Below, in pieces: positions 25,363 through 34,375 of a stretch of 64,000 nucleotides of DNA; the first letter of the stretch is position 1, and every line of letters starts with the position of its first letter. The DNA comes from Ureibacillus thermophilus (GTDB lineage Bacteria; Bacillota; Bacilli; Bacillales_A; Planococcaceae). The stretch is taken from NCBI RefSeq assembly GCF_042657185.1, contig NZ_JBHSNN010000024.1; one strand, written 5' to 3'. The notes beneath the pieces are model-generated. The model was not told where the DNA came from, ran no database searches, and worked only from the letters and a program-made list of their open reading frames with translations. The position numbers and the translations under genes are program-made.

Positions 25363-25860
25363 CATGCCCAAAATCAATTAATTTCCAAAGATAAAATTGA
25401 TTCACCCTTGAAAACTTCCCCACTTTTCTGCTTCTCTTCTTTTCTCTGTCACCAATTTTTGTATTTTTATTCACAAAATTGAATATTATAACTTTTTTCT
25501 CTTCTATCAATCAAAAAGTTGAAAATTCATAAAATACTTTATACTAATATAAATATTCTCTATTAACTTTATTATTTTATATTTAATTCTTTATTATTCT
25601 TAAATTGTATTCAAAATCTGTATTACTTTTTATTATCACAACTTTTTTCTTTAAAACACGCTGATTCCCTATTATATATACATCTGTTATAAAACAATTT
25701 TAGCTAAATATTCTGCTTTTAATAATTTATATTCTATTTAAAGAAAATATTTTTTTATTAAATAATATTGAAAAATTATTGTACTAGATGTTATATTTCC
25801 TATGAATCATTCGCGCGAAAAGATTCTGATTATAGAAAAAAAGGGGACTGTGACAGAAAT
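25363..25860. other. Very AT-rich intergenic stretch of about 500 bp
   Basis: Between the rlmCD terminator and the transporter start there is a long A/T-dominated segment, strongest from about 25,500 to 25,790, with no supported gene on either strand. It presumably holds the transporter promoter. I could not single out a -35/-10 pair with confidence. Confidence 0.5.
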
Positions 25861-27111
25861 ATGGAGAAAAACAGATGGCTTATTGCACTCTCTGCTATTG
25901 CCATCCACCTGTCCATTGGTGGAGCATATGCATACAGTGTGTATAAAAATCCAATCACAGAACAAATGGGATGGAGCACAACAAATGTTACGATTGCTTT
26001 TACCATCATGATGGGGCTTGCTGGATTTGCGGCCGCATTATTTGGAAGTCTGGTTGAAAAAATGGGGCCGAGAAAGTCCGCTATTGTGGCAGCTGTATTG
26101 TTCGGAGCCGGACAAGCTGGTGCCGGAATTGCGATTTTAGCTGATTCAGTCGTGCTTTATTGGTTAACTTACGGATTTTTGAGCGGTTTGGGAATGGGGA
26201 TCGGTTATATTGCACCCGTATCCACATTGGTGAAGTGGTTCCCTGATCGCAGAGGTTTGGCGACTGGGATGGCAGTGCTTGGCTTTGGTTCAGGCGCATT
26301 GATTACAGCACCTGTTGCCACTTTCTTAATGGGGGCTGTAGGCATTTCAAATACGTATTTTATTTTGGGTCTTAGCTACTTTACTTTAATGTTTCTTGGC
26401 GCCCTTTACATCGCCCCTCCAAAAGAGAGCCAATCCCTTCAATATGGCAACACTTCAGTGAAAATAAAGGCCCTCGCTCAAATGTCTGCCAGAGAAGCTG
26501 TGAAAACAAAACATTTTTGGATGCTCTGGACGATGCATTTAATTAACGTAACTGCGGGAATTATGATGATTTCCATCGCATCACCAATGGCGCAAGAAAT
26601 TGTTGGTTTATCTGCTGCAGCCGCAGCAACGATGGTTGGTTTAATGGGATTGTTCAACGGGGGAGGCCGTCTGTTATGGGCAGCGGCATCGGACTATATC
26701 GGTCGCCAAAATATATTCATCATTTTCTTTGTCATTCAGATTATTGCCTTTACGACGCTGCCATTTACAACAAACATCCTATTATTCCAATTATTCATAT
26801 TCCTTGTTGTAAGCTGTTATGGCGGCGGGTTCTCTAACTTGCCTGCATTTGCAAGTGATTTATTTGGTACAAAACAACTAGGGGTCATTCACGGTTATCT
26901 GTTGACGACTTGGTCATTAGGCGGCATTTTTGGGCCAATGATCGTTACATTAGTGCACAACACTGCCCACAGTTATATACCTGTATTCTATCTATTTTCA
27001 GTATTAATCGGATTCTCACTAATGATTGCACTATGGCTCCGTTACGATATTAATAAAATCAAAAAGCAGCAAAAAACATTATCTTTTTCCATGCCAGTGC
27101 ATAAAAAATAA
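25861..27111 (+). CDS. MFS transporter, oxalate:formate antiporter (OFA) family
   Basis: 416 aa from the ATG at 25861. A longer frame adds 31 non-hydrophobic residues that do not fit the family. It has twelve predicted membrane helices, starting with IALSAIAIHLSIGGAYAYSV, the OFA-type N-terminus. The substrate is uncertain; OFA members move small carboxylates such as formate, oxalate or lactate. The only nearby Shine-Dalgarno (AAAGGGG) is rather far from this ATG, so expression may be weak or the start unusual. It stands alone between two terminators. Confidence 0.82.
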   Translation: MEKNRWLIALSAIAIHLSIGGAYAYSVYKNPITEQMGWSTTNVTIAFTIMMGLAGFAAALFGSLVEKMGPRKSAIVAAVLFGAGQAGAGIAILADSVVLYWLTYGFLSGLGMGIGYIAPVSTLVKWFPDRRGLATGMAVLGFGSGALITAPVATFLMGAVGISNTYFILGLSYFTLMFLGALYIAPPKESQSLQYGNTSVKIKALAQMSAREAVKTKHFWMLWTMHLINVTAGIMMISIASPMAQEIVGLSAAAAATMVGLMGLFNGGGRLLWAAASDYIGRQNIFIIFFVIQIIAFTTLPFTTNILLFQLFIFLVVSCYGGGFSNLPAFASDLFGTKQLGVIHGYLLTTWSLGGIFGPMIVTLVHNTAHSYIPVFYLFSVLIGFSLMIALWLRYDINKIKKQQKTLSFSMPVHKK

Positions 27112-27122
27112 TCATGGCAATA

Positions 27123-27142
27123 CCCCGAAGGCAATTACGGGG
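27123..27142 (+). terminator. Terminator of the OFA transporter
   Basis: CCCCG-AAGGCAATTA-CGGGG is followed by CATTACCTTTTT, 11 bp after the stop. Confidence 0.6.
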
Positions 27143-27277
27143 CATTACCTTTTTAAAGAAAAGATAAAATGACCACTTTCATTATATATTTCACAACAAA
27201 CCTTTTCAGTGAAAGAATTGTGAAGTTTCTTATTTTCCTAAGCAATCAGCAAACTGTTTTCTGTTAATTTTACAGAT

Positions 27278-27317
27278 AAAGGGATATGCCGAAGCACTAT
27301 ACAAGGCATATCCCTTT
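27278..27317. terminator. Long hairpin upstream of the glycan locus
   Basis: AAAGGGATATGCC pairs perfectly with GGCATATCCCTTT across a 14-nt loop, and ATTTTATT follows. It may insulate the glycan locus from the transporter. Confidence 0.55.
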
Positions 27318-27410
27318 ATTTTATTCATCCAAAGCTGTATCTTGAAGTTTCGATTTTTTAACATGCTACATATTATAATGAAGTAAGCATTGCTAAGTAA
27401 GGGGTGTAAA

Positions 27411-28541
27411 ATGTCGTCCATCAGCCTTTGCATGATTGTTAAAAATGAAGAAGAAGTGTTGGCGAATTGCTTGGAAAGTGTAAAAGACATTTGCGATGAA
27501 ATCATAATAGTCGACACCGGTTCCATCGACAATACAAAAGAAGTGGCGAGAAAATTCACAGATAAAATCTATGATTTTACATGGATTGACGACTTCTCAG
27601 CGGCAAGAAACTATTCCTTCAGTCTTGCAACAAAAGAATATATTCTCTGGTTGGATGCGGATGATGTCATCCTCCCGGAAGAACAGAAAAAGTTTAAAAA
27701 GCTCAAAAAAAATCTCCATTCCAAGATTGACGCGGTCTCCATGATATATGTTACTGCCACGGACGAAAACGGAAATCCGACCTTCTATTACCGGAGAAAC
27801 CGCCTCGTCAAACGGAGCAAAGGATTCAAATGGATTGGTACCGTACATGAATATCTAGCAGTGAGCGGCAATATATTGGAAGCGGACATTTCCATTCATC
27901 ATCTCAAGAAAAATAAAAAACCGGACCCCGATTCCATTGGAAGAAACTTGAGAATCTATGAAAATCGCATCAAAAATGGCGAAGAGTTCTCTCCAAGGGA
28001 TTTATTTTATTATGCCAATGAGCTCAAAGACCACAAGCAATATAAGAAGGCGATTATTTACTATCAGGAATTTTTAGATGGCAAAAAAGGGTGGGTGGAA
28101 GATAATATTCGCGCCTGTATTTATATGGCCGACTGTTATGCCTATCTCGGCGAAAAGGATAACGAACTGATGTCTTTATTAAAAACATTCGCATACGATG
28201 AACCGAGATCAGAGGCCTGCTGCCGCATCGGCGATATCTTCCAGGAAAGAAAAAATTTCAAAAATGCTGTATTTTGGTATGAGTTGGCAGTGAAAATGAA
28301 GAATAAAAAAACAGGCGGCTTTCAACATACCTCTTATACAACTTGGTATCCTCATCTCTCTCTCTGCGTTTCTTATTGGCAGCTTGGAAATGTGGAAGAG
28401 TCTATCAAACACCACGAAATTGCAAAACAATATATCCCAAATCACCCAAAGGTATTATTTAATGAAGAATTTTTTCAAAACTATTTGAAAAAACATAAAA
28501 ATAGTCTGTCAGAAAATAATGAAGGACGGATGAAGCAATGA
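27411..28541 (+). CDS. Family 2 glycosyltransferase with C-terminal TPR-like region
   Basis: 376 aa from the ATG at 27411 (GGGGTG upstream). The GT-A domain begins SISLCMIVKNEEEVL, with the nucleotide-binding VDTGSIDNT and the metal-binding DXD-type motif WLDADD. The second half consists of helical tetratricopeptide-like repeats (KQYKKAIIYYQEF and similar). This architecture is common in enzymes that glycosylate proteins or peptides as well as in polymer synthesis. It opens a three-gene plus-strand unit and overlaps the next small ORF by ATGA. Confidence 0.85.
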   Translation: MSSISLCMIVKNEEEVLANCLESVKDICDEIIIVDTGSIDNTKEVARKFTDKIYDFTWIDDFSAARNYSFSLATKEYILWLDADDVILPEEQKKFKKLKKNLHSKIDAVSMIYVTATDENGNPTFYYRRNRLVKRSKGFKWIGTVHEYLAVSGNILEADISIHHLKKNKKPDPDSIGRNLRIYENRIKNGEEFSPRDLFYYANELKDHKQYKKAIIYYQEFLDGKKGWVEDNIRACIYMADCYAYLGEKDNELMSLLKTFAYDEPRSEACCRIGDIFQERKNFKNAVFWYELAVKMKNKKTGGFQHTSYTTWYPHLSLCVSYWQLGNVEESIKHHEIAKQYIPNHPKVLFNEEFFQNYLKKHKNSLSENNEGRMKQ

Positions 28542-28693
28542 AAGTCCACTACGAATATCAACAAGGAATTATGAAATTTCAATTCATCCCTGATGCAGAT
28601 AATCAAACATCCTATCCTATCAACCAAAACTCCTTTAAAAATGATTATAGAGAATATAGCGCGAAACTCAGAGAATTGTTTGCTGGCTTATGA
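28538..28693 (+). CDS. 51-aa unknown protein coupled to the glycosyltransferase
   Basis: The ATG overlaps the stop of the upstream glycosyltransferase gene (ATGA), and the TGA at 28691 lies 36 bp before the acyltransferase start. The peptide begins MKVHYEYQQGIMKFQFIPDA and ends KLRELFAGL. It has no signal peptide or membrane helix and I recognise no family. The exact coupling argues that it is translated. Confidence 0.55.
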   Translation: MKVHYEYQQGIMKFQFIPDADNQTSYPINQNSFKNDYREYSAKLRELFAGL

Positions 28694-28729
28694 GAAATTT
28701 GCAATTTTTTATAACGAAAGGATGACAAA

Positions 28730-29413
28730 GTGGAGCAATCCCAAATACCTAAGCGTACAAAACTGGGGCAAAACGTGGTGATTGAAGAAGGAGTCCAAAT
28801 TGGAGAAAATGTAACCATCGGCCACAATACAGTTATCCTAAAAGGCACAATAATTGGAGACCATGTCATTATCGGCTCTAATTGTGTTTTAGGAGTCAAA
28901 AAAAGCGGCAATCAAAAAATGAGAACTTCCGATGTCAAGCATCCCCATTTAACCATCGGTAATAATACAAAAATTGGAAATAATGTGACCATTTATGCCG
29001 GCTCTAAAATAGCGGACCATGTTTTTGTTGCCGATCATGCCAGCATTCGAGAAAATTCAATGATTGATAGCCAAACGGTTATCGGCAGAGGTGCCATCGT
29101 TGAATTAAATACATCAATCGGCAAAAGATGCACCGTTCAAACATTGGCTTATATCACCGGCGATACTATCTTGGAAGATGATGTATTTATCGGCCCTTGC
29201 GTTTCTATGTCCAACGATAAATATATGGGGAAAAAACCATATGAACTGAAGGGGGCCTATATTAAAAAAGGAGCGAAAATCGGAAATAATGCCACCCTTC
29301 TTCCCAATATTACAATCGGGGAAAACGCCATTGTCGGCGCCGGCTCTGTTGTGACAAAGGACGTTCCTGCCAATGCGACGGTTGTTGGTGTGCCGGCAAA
29401 AACAATCAAATAA
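28730..29413 (+). CDS. Left-handed beta-helix acyltransferase, WbpD-like (UDP-3-amino sugar N-acetyltransferase)
   Basis: 227 aa built almost entirely of hexapeptide repeats (IGENVTIGHNTVI, IGNNTKIGNNVTI). It has the family segment IGPCVSMSNDKYMG and the closing GAGSVVTKDVPANA. It begins with GTG at 28730 behind GAAAGGATG. Together with the dehydrogenase, oxidoreductase and aminotransferase in this locus it fits WbpD, which acetylates UDP-2-acetamido-3-amino-2,3-dideoxyglucuronate. A different acyl donor cannot be excluded. Confidence 0.8.
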   Translation: MEQSQIPKRTKLGQNVVIEEGVQIGENVTIGHNTVILKGTIIGDHVIIGSNCVLGVKKSGNQKMRTSDVKHPHLTIGNNTKIGNNVTIYAGSKIADHVFVADHASIRENSMIDSQTVIGRGAIVELNTSIGKRCTVQTLAYITGDTILEDDVFIGPCVSMSNDKYMGKKPYELKGAYIKKGAKIGNNATLLPNITIGENAIVGAGSVVTKDVPANATVVGVPAKTIK

Positions 29414-29427
29414 ATCCAAATAAAAAA

Positions 29428-29745
29428 GGGCTGTGACAAATCTAAAAAAACATCATTTTCTCCAAAGAGAAAATGATGTTTTTTTGATATGTTATTAAAA
29501 ATTGATTTCCGTTCCGGGGACGCTTTCCGCAGGCCCGCCTCTGAGTCATTCCTTCGTTCCTCGTGGTCTCAAGAGGGCTCGTCGCAGGAAAGCTTTGAAT
29601 TTACTTCCTTGAACTTGCTCCCCTTTGCGACTAAGCGTGCGCGACAGGAACTTGCCCCGTCACTCCAATCATTTTTTCGATATATCAATTTTTTATCAAA
29701 ACTCTTTCAGCTGCCCCTACAATTTTTGGTTTATGTCCCAACCTC
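29428..29745 (+). repeat. Interspersed repeat, copy 2
   Basis: Starts with GGGCTGTGACAAAT and ends with TTTATGTCCCAACCTC, a variant of the terminal inverted repeat GAGGCTGGGACA. It contains the 15-bp-arm hairpin with flanking A and T runs at about 29443-29486 and a GC-richer core (GGGGACGCTTTCCGC onward). The core is nearly identical to the copy at 55.5 kb in opposite orientation. It fills the gap between two convergent genes, 14 bp from one stop and 5 bp from the other. Confidence 0.9.
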
Positions 29746-29750
29746 AGTTT

Positions 29751-30707
29751 TTATTTTGAATCTAGTAAACATTGTTTAATTTTTAAAGCCACTTCAACAG
29801 CAGCACTGCCCTCCTCCACTCCAATAACAGGAGTTCTATCCGAAGCAATGCAGTCAATAAAATGCAAAAGCTCTTCTTGCAAAGGATCGGTATACGGAAG
29901 GGAGATGTTGGCAATCAACTCCTCTGCTCCAGACGGCAATATAGCATTAGAATCATTCATTTTATTCATAATCAGCTGCTGCTGTTTCATTAAATAATTC
30001 GTTTTGATTACTTTTTCTTTTTCATAAATGATTAGTTCCCTTACCTTTTCATGGGAGATATTGCTTGCGAGCAAATTTGCTACAATGCCATTTTCAAATA
30101 ACAGAATGGCTGAAACGGTGTCGAATTTTGAAGCATCCCGCATCCGAATCCCTTCAGCTGAAATCCGTTTAATCGGGCTTTTGATCAGGCTTAATATGAT
30201 GTCAATATCATGAATCATGACATCCAATACGACATCTGTATCCTTAATCCGGTCTGAATAAGCAAGTCGTTTTGCTTCGATGTTCACTATTTCATCCGGC
30301 TGAATTAATTCATGAATCCTCTTAATGGCTGGATTGAATCTTTCAATATGGCCCACTTGAAATTTCAAATTTTTATTGTTTATTAATGTTTTAATTTTAT
30401 CTGCCTCATCCACCGTCATGGTCATTGGCTTTTCAACAAATACATGCTTATTATGGACAATCGCTTCCTCCGACAAAGAAAAGTGATACGGTGTCGGTGC
30501 AGCGATAATGACCGCATCAATATGTTTCAACAATTCGGCATACGTCTCGAAGGCTTTAATTTGAAACATTTGGCTAATCTTTTCAGCTCTTTTTATAACC
30601 GGTTCAAAAATTCCGATAAAGTTTACATTTTTCATTTGATTTAATTTCATACAGTGGAAAAAACCCATTTTCCCAGTACCTGCAACGCCAACCCGAATTC
30701 GGCTCAT
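29751..30707 (-). CDS. Gfo/Idh/MocA-family oxidoreductase, WbpB-like
   Basis: 318 aa from the ATG at 30707; longer frames run into the aminotransferase gene. It has the N-terminal Rossmann motif RVGVAGTGKMGFFHC, the family EKP motif (VFVEKPMTM) with catalytic Lys, and HDIDIILSL. In the Wbp pathway this enzyme oxidises C3 of UDP-GlcNAcA to the 3-keto sugar, working with the aminotransferase. Its start overlaps the aminotransferase stop (ATGA), so the two are translationally coupled. Confidence 0.87.
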   Translation of the reverse strand: MSRIRVGVAGTGKMGFFHCMKLNQMKNVNFIGIFEPVIKRAEKISQMFQIKAFETYAELLKHIDAVIIAAPTPYHFSLSEEAIVHNKHVFVEKPMTMTVDEADKIKTLINNKNLKFQVGHIERFNPAIKRIHELIQPDEIVNIEAKRLAYSDRIKDTDVVLDVMIHDIDIILSLIKSPIKRISAEGIRMRDASKFDTVSAILLFENGIVANLLASNISHEKVRELIIYEKEKVIKTNYLMKQQQLIMNKMNDSNAILPSGAEELIANISLPYTDPLQEELLHFIDCIASDRTPVIGVEEGSAAVEVALKIKQCLLDSK

Positions 30708-31810
30708 GGCAAAACACCTGCAAACTCTTTCATTGCTTGGATAATATATTCCTGTTCTTTTACAGTCAGCGTTGGATTTATTGGTAGGGCTAAAATATGT
30801 TTTGCGACATTCTCGGAAACAGGGAAATCCCCTTGTTGATATTGAAGATTCTGGAAGGCTTTTTGCAAATGCAATGGAATTGGGTAATATATTCCTGTGG
30901 CAATGCCCTTTTGATTTAAGAAACGAATCAATCTGTCCCTTTCCTCTACTTCGACGCAATATTGATGGTATGTGTGTCTCTTATCCGTATATTGAGGGGG
31001 CTTCCGCTTCACATGATGGAGCTCTTGAAAGTATTTGTTCGCTACAACGATTCTCTTAAAAAGAAACATATCTAATAACTTTAATTTTTCGAGTAAAATT
31101 GCTGCTTGTATTTCATCCAAACGGCTATTCATGCCGATTGAAGTATGAATATATTTTTCAATGCTGCCATGGTTGCGCAGTCGACAAATTTTCTCGTGAA
31201 TTTCCGGATGATTTGTCACTACCAATCCTCCGTCGCCGAAAGCGCCTAAATTTTTCGTTGGAAAAAAGGAGAAGCAGCCAACATCCCCTATGCTGCCAAC
31301 GCGCTTTCCTTTATATTCCGTACCAATTGCTTGGCAGGCATCTTCAATAACTTTTAAATGGTGCAATGAAGCAATCTCCATAATTGAATCCATTTCAGCG
31401 GCCATGCCAAACAGATGGACAACAATAATGGCTTTTGTTTTTTTCGTGATGGCTCCTTCTAATTTTTTTACTTCTATGTTATAAGTGTCCGGCTCAATAT
31501 CGACGAACACAGGTTTTGCACCCACTTTTGCAATTGCTTCAGCCGTCGCAAAAAAGGTGAAAGGCGTCGTAATCACTTCATCCTCTTCTCCTATATCCAA
31601 AGCTTCAAGAGCTAGAAGCAATGCATCTGTTCCGTTAGCAACGCCGGCAGCATATTGTACGCCTAAATAATTTGCCATTTCCCTTTCAAATTGTTTTACT
31701 TTATCCCCTAAAATATAAGAGCCGCTTTGCAGCACTTCCACTACAGCTTTTTCAATATTTTTTCCGTATAGCTCATATTCTTTTTTTAAATCAAGCAAGG
31801 GAATATTCAA
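30704..31810 (-). CDS. DegT/DnrJ/EryC1 (ArnB-type) aminotransferase, WbpE-like
   Basis: 368 aa. I place the start at the TTG at 31810, because GGAGGG lies 6 bp upstream and the protein then begins NIPLLDLKKEY as the family does. The PLP-lysine motif is SFFPTKNLGAFGDGG. It transfers an amino group (usually from glutamate) to the 3-keto nucleotide sugar. It is paired with the WbpB-like gene, which fits the coupled oxidase/aminotransferase pair known for UDP-GlcNAc(3NH2)A. Confidence 0.88.
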   Translation of the reverse strand: MNIPLLDLKKEYELYGKNIEKAVVEVLQSGSYILGDKVKQFEREMANYLGVQYAAGVANGTDALLLALEALDIGEEDEVITTPFTFFATAEAIAKVGAKPVFVDIEPDTYNIEVKKLEGAITKKTKAIIVVHLFGMAAEMDSIMEIASLHHLKVIEDACQAIGTEYKGKRVGSIGDVGCFSFFPTKNLGAFGDGGLVVTNHPEIHEKICRLRNHGSIEKYIHTSIGMNSRLDEIQAAILLEKLKLLDMFLFKRIVVANKYFQELHHVKRKPPQYTDKRHTYHQYCVEVEERDRLIRFLNQKGIATGIYYPIPLHLQKAFQNLQYQQGDFPVSENVAKHILALPINPTLTVKEQEYIIQAMKEFAGVLP

Positions 31811-31858
31811 TATTATCCCTCCATAAGCTAAATTAAAATCCATACAACTTTTATTAAA

Positions 31859-32833
31859 CTATGACAAGATTTTGATAAATCTTTGCACTTCATCCACAAA
31901 TTCCTTTGCCCTAACTTCATCGGTATGTTTCGTATGAATGAATTGATAGCCATTTTCTGTGATTCGGTTTCTTTCTTCTTCATTTTTCCAGTAATACATA
32001 GACTTTTCATAAAAATTCGACTGGTTGCAGGCAATAAAATTTTCCCCATCTTTAAATCCCAATTCCAAAATGTCCGGCACAGGCTCTGCAAGAAGAAGAG
32101 TTTTGCAAGCAGGAGCCTCGAAAAACTTTAATACGGGATACTGCAGTATTGAACCGCAAGTAAAGAACATTTTCGAACGGTTCAACTCTTTCGCATATTT
32201 TTCATTCACCAAAGCATTTGCTGAAGCTGTATGCCCTGGATGGGGATGAAATACAAAACCTTTTACCCCTCTCATTTTCTCAAGAACTATTTCTCTAAAT
32301 GGATATCTCCCTTTTCTTGTCAAAGTTTGATATCCTGTATTATTCGTTCGATCATATAATTGGCCCATTAATAAGAAATCAATATCTTTTTCCAATTGCC
32401 AATCTTTAAAAATCGTTTGGTCAATGGAGAAAGGAAGCCATCTAAATTGATTTTTATAGTTTCCGTAAGTTTTCAGAAAGGCTGATTTGGATACGGAAAA
32501 AATCAAATCTATTTTGTTTTGTTCGAAATACTTCTTTCTTTCCGTTGGGGAATAATGGGCATCGATGACATAACATCCCTTTGGAATATTAATTTCACCG
32601 AGTCCGGTAATCTTTGGCGCCATTGCATATTGATAGCCAATATCATAATGGAAAATAAAATCCGGTTGGAAATTCAGTTTTTTTAATATATCGTGAATAT
32701 TCCCATCTTGCTGCCAATATCGGACATCTGCAAATTTTTCAATGGCTTTAAACATTCCAACTTTAGGTTTGTGCTTAGGAAATTTTTTTTCGATCGGTCT
32801 TATGAGAACCAATAGCTTCAGTTTTTCCTGCAT
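31859..32833 (-). CDS. CgeB-like glycosyltransferase (GT-B, family 1-like)
   Basis: 324 aa from the ATG at 32833 behind AGGAGGTG; the GTG three codons earlier lies inside the ribosome-binding site. The sequence resembles the CgeB/DUF3880 group: HYDIGYQYA, a central DAHYSP segment and the C-terminal acceptor/donor loop FFEAPACKTLLLAEPVPD. CgeB in B. subtilis acts in spore outer-coat glycosylation, and relatives occur in surface-glycan loci. It is probably the first gene of a minus-strand unit with the aminotransferase and oxidoreductase. Confidence 0.75.
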   Translation of the reverse strand: MQEKLKLLVLIRPIEKKFPKHKPKVGMFKAIEKFADVRYWQQDGNIHDILKKLNFQPDFIFHYDIGYQYAMAPKITGLGEINIPKGCYVIDAHYSPTERKKYFEQNKIDLIFSVSKSAFLKTYGNYKNQFRWLPFSIDQTIFKDWQLEKDIDFLLMGQLYDRTNNTGYQTLTRKGRYPFREIVLEKMRGVKGFVFHPHPGHTASANALVNEKYAKELNRSKMFFTCGSILQYPVLKFFEAPACKTLLLAEPVPDILELGFKDGENFIACNQSNFYEKSMYYWKNEEERNRITENGYQFIHTKHTDEVRAKEFVDEVQRFIKILS

Positions 32834-33003
32834 ATTTTTCACCTCCTAGCCTGCACAACATTCAATATATGTTCCATTTCTTCCAATTGTTTATACGTTC
32901 TCACTAGATTTTGAAGAAAGAGTTTACACGAATATGTGACCTTAGACATATATTTATGTGGAGCAAACCTGTGTTGCGCAGGAAATGAAAAGGAGCTGAA
33001 TGC

Positions 33004-34281
33004 ATGGAAACCGTTACGGTTATTGGATTAGGAAAAATCGGATTACCGCTTGCCGCGGTTTTTGCAAATTCTGGCCATTTCAATGTGATAGGCGCCGATG
33101 TAAACGAAAAAGTAGTAGAAACGGTAAACAAAGGGATTTCCCATATTCAAAATGAGCCAGGATTGGACCAGCTGCTCTATGCAGCATGGAAAGCAGGAAC
33201 TTTGAGAGCCACAGTCGATACGGAAAAAGCAGTCAGCCAATCAGATGTAGTTGTTGTCATCGTACCGGTGCTAGTAGATGAAAAAGGAAATATCAACTAT
33301 AAATATATTGACGCAACTGTAGAAGAGATTGGCAAAGGAATTCGCAAAGGTACCCTTGTCATTTTTGAAACGACATTGCCTGCTGGGGATACAAGAAACC
33401 GTTTTGGCAAAAGAATATCCGAACTTTCAGGACTCACATTAGGCAAAGATTTCTACTTAGGCTACAGTCCGGAAAGAGTGTACTCCAATCGCATTCTTCA
33501 AGACCTCTCCAATTATCCAAAAATCGTAAGCGGAGATAACGAAAAAAGCCTTGAACTCGTCAAATCCTTCTATCAAAAAGCTTTAAACTGCGACATCATC
33601 TCTGTCAGCAATTTAGAAACTGCTGAATTTACAAAAGTCGCTGAATCCGTCTACCGGGATGTCAATATTGCATTAGCAAATGAGCTTGCTGTATATGCAG
33701 ACTCATTAGGCGTCAATATCAAAGAAGTCATCCATGCTGCAAACAGCCAGCCCTTTTCCCATTTGCATTCGCCTGGCGTCGGGGTAGGCGGCCATTGCAT
33801 TCCTGTATATCCTTACTTTTTTATCAACAACGGATTAGGCAATGGAATCGTCCAACTTTCAAGAAAAGTGAATGACCAAATGGCAAAATACGCTGTGCAG
33901 CAAGTGGAGAAACATTTCAGCACACTAGAAAATAAAAACATTCTAATTCTAGGTCTTGCATTCCGGGAAAACGTAAAAGAAACCGCCAATTCTTCTACTT
34001 TGCTGCTTGCTGATGAATTAAAACAAAAAGGTGCTGTTGTATATGTGGATGACCCTCTTTACACTTCAGAAGAAATCGCAGCTTTCCAAGTTCAACCGTT
34101 TTTAGTAAATGACCGCGAAAAGATTGATGCCATCATTCTTCAAGCCTATCATGCGCAATATAAAGACTTTGATTTTAAACAATTCCCGAACTGTCAATTT
34201 GTATTAGACGGAAGAAATGTTCTCGATCTTAAAATTATTGAGGGGCTTGGAATGAAGTATCAAGGCATTGGGGTGCAGTAA
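33004..34281 (+). CDS. Nucleotide-sugar 6-dehydrogenase, WbpA-like (UDP-GlcNAc or UDP-ManNAc type)
   Basis: A 425-aa NAD-dependent four-electron dehydrogenase. It has the Rossmann motif VIGLGKIGLPLA, catalytic Lys in AEFTKVAESVYRDVN, and catalytic Cys in GVGVGGHCIPVYPYF. It makes the uronic acid, predicted UDP-GlcNAcA because the other three pathway enzymes are in the same locus. It is divergent from the CgeB-like gene across about 170 bp. The Shine-Dalgarno AAAGGAG is clear. Confidence 0.88.
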   Translation: METVTVIGLGKIGLPLAAVFANSGHFNVIGADVNEKVVETVNKGISHIQNEPGLDQLLYAAWKAGTLRATVDTEKAVSQSDVVVVIVPVLVDEKGNINYKYIDATVEEIGKGIRKGTLVIFETTLPAGDTRNRFGKRISELSGLTLGKDFYLGYSPERVYSNRILQDLSNYPKIVSGDNEKSLELVKSFYQKALNCDIISVSNLETAEFTKVAESVYRDVNIALANELAVYADSLGVNIKEVIHAANSQPFSHLHSPGVGVGGHCIPVYPYFFINNGLGNGIVQLSRKVNDQMAKYAVQQVEKHFSTLENKNILILGLAFRENVKETANSSTLLLADELKQKGAVVYVDDPLYTSEEIAAFQVQPFLVNDREKIDAIILQAYHAQYKDFDFKQFPNCQFVLDGRNVLDLKIIEGLGMKYQGIGVQ

Positions 34282-34295
34282 AAAGTTATAAAATG

Positions 34296-34335
34296 GGCTG
34301 TTCAAAAGTCGAAATTCATGGACTTTTGAACAGCC
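34296..34335. terminator. Bidirectional terminator hairpin
   Basis: GGCTGTTCAAAAGTC pairs with GACTTTTGAACAGCC across a 10-nt loop, followed by TAATTTTG. It lies between convergent genes and shares its outer arms with the hairpin at 18433. Confidence 0.75.
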
Positions 34336-34375
34336 TAATTTTGTTTCTCGGCTTGTGCGGAAGTTTCCCTTCAAT

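Noticed and set aside
29489..29779. 96-aa frame, and its near copies at 41484 and 55516-55815
   Set aside because: All lie inside copies of the interspersed repeat; similarity between them is only the repeat. No RBS or start context.
30708..30959. 84-residue N-terminal extension of the WbpB-like oxidoreductase
   Set aside because: It is antiframe to the aminotransferase 3' end. The ATGA overlap at 30704-30707 and the Rossmann start give the true N-terminus.
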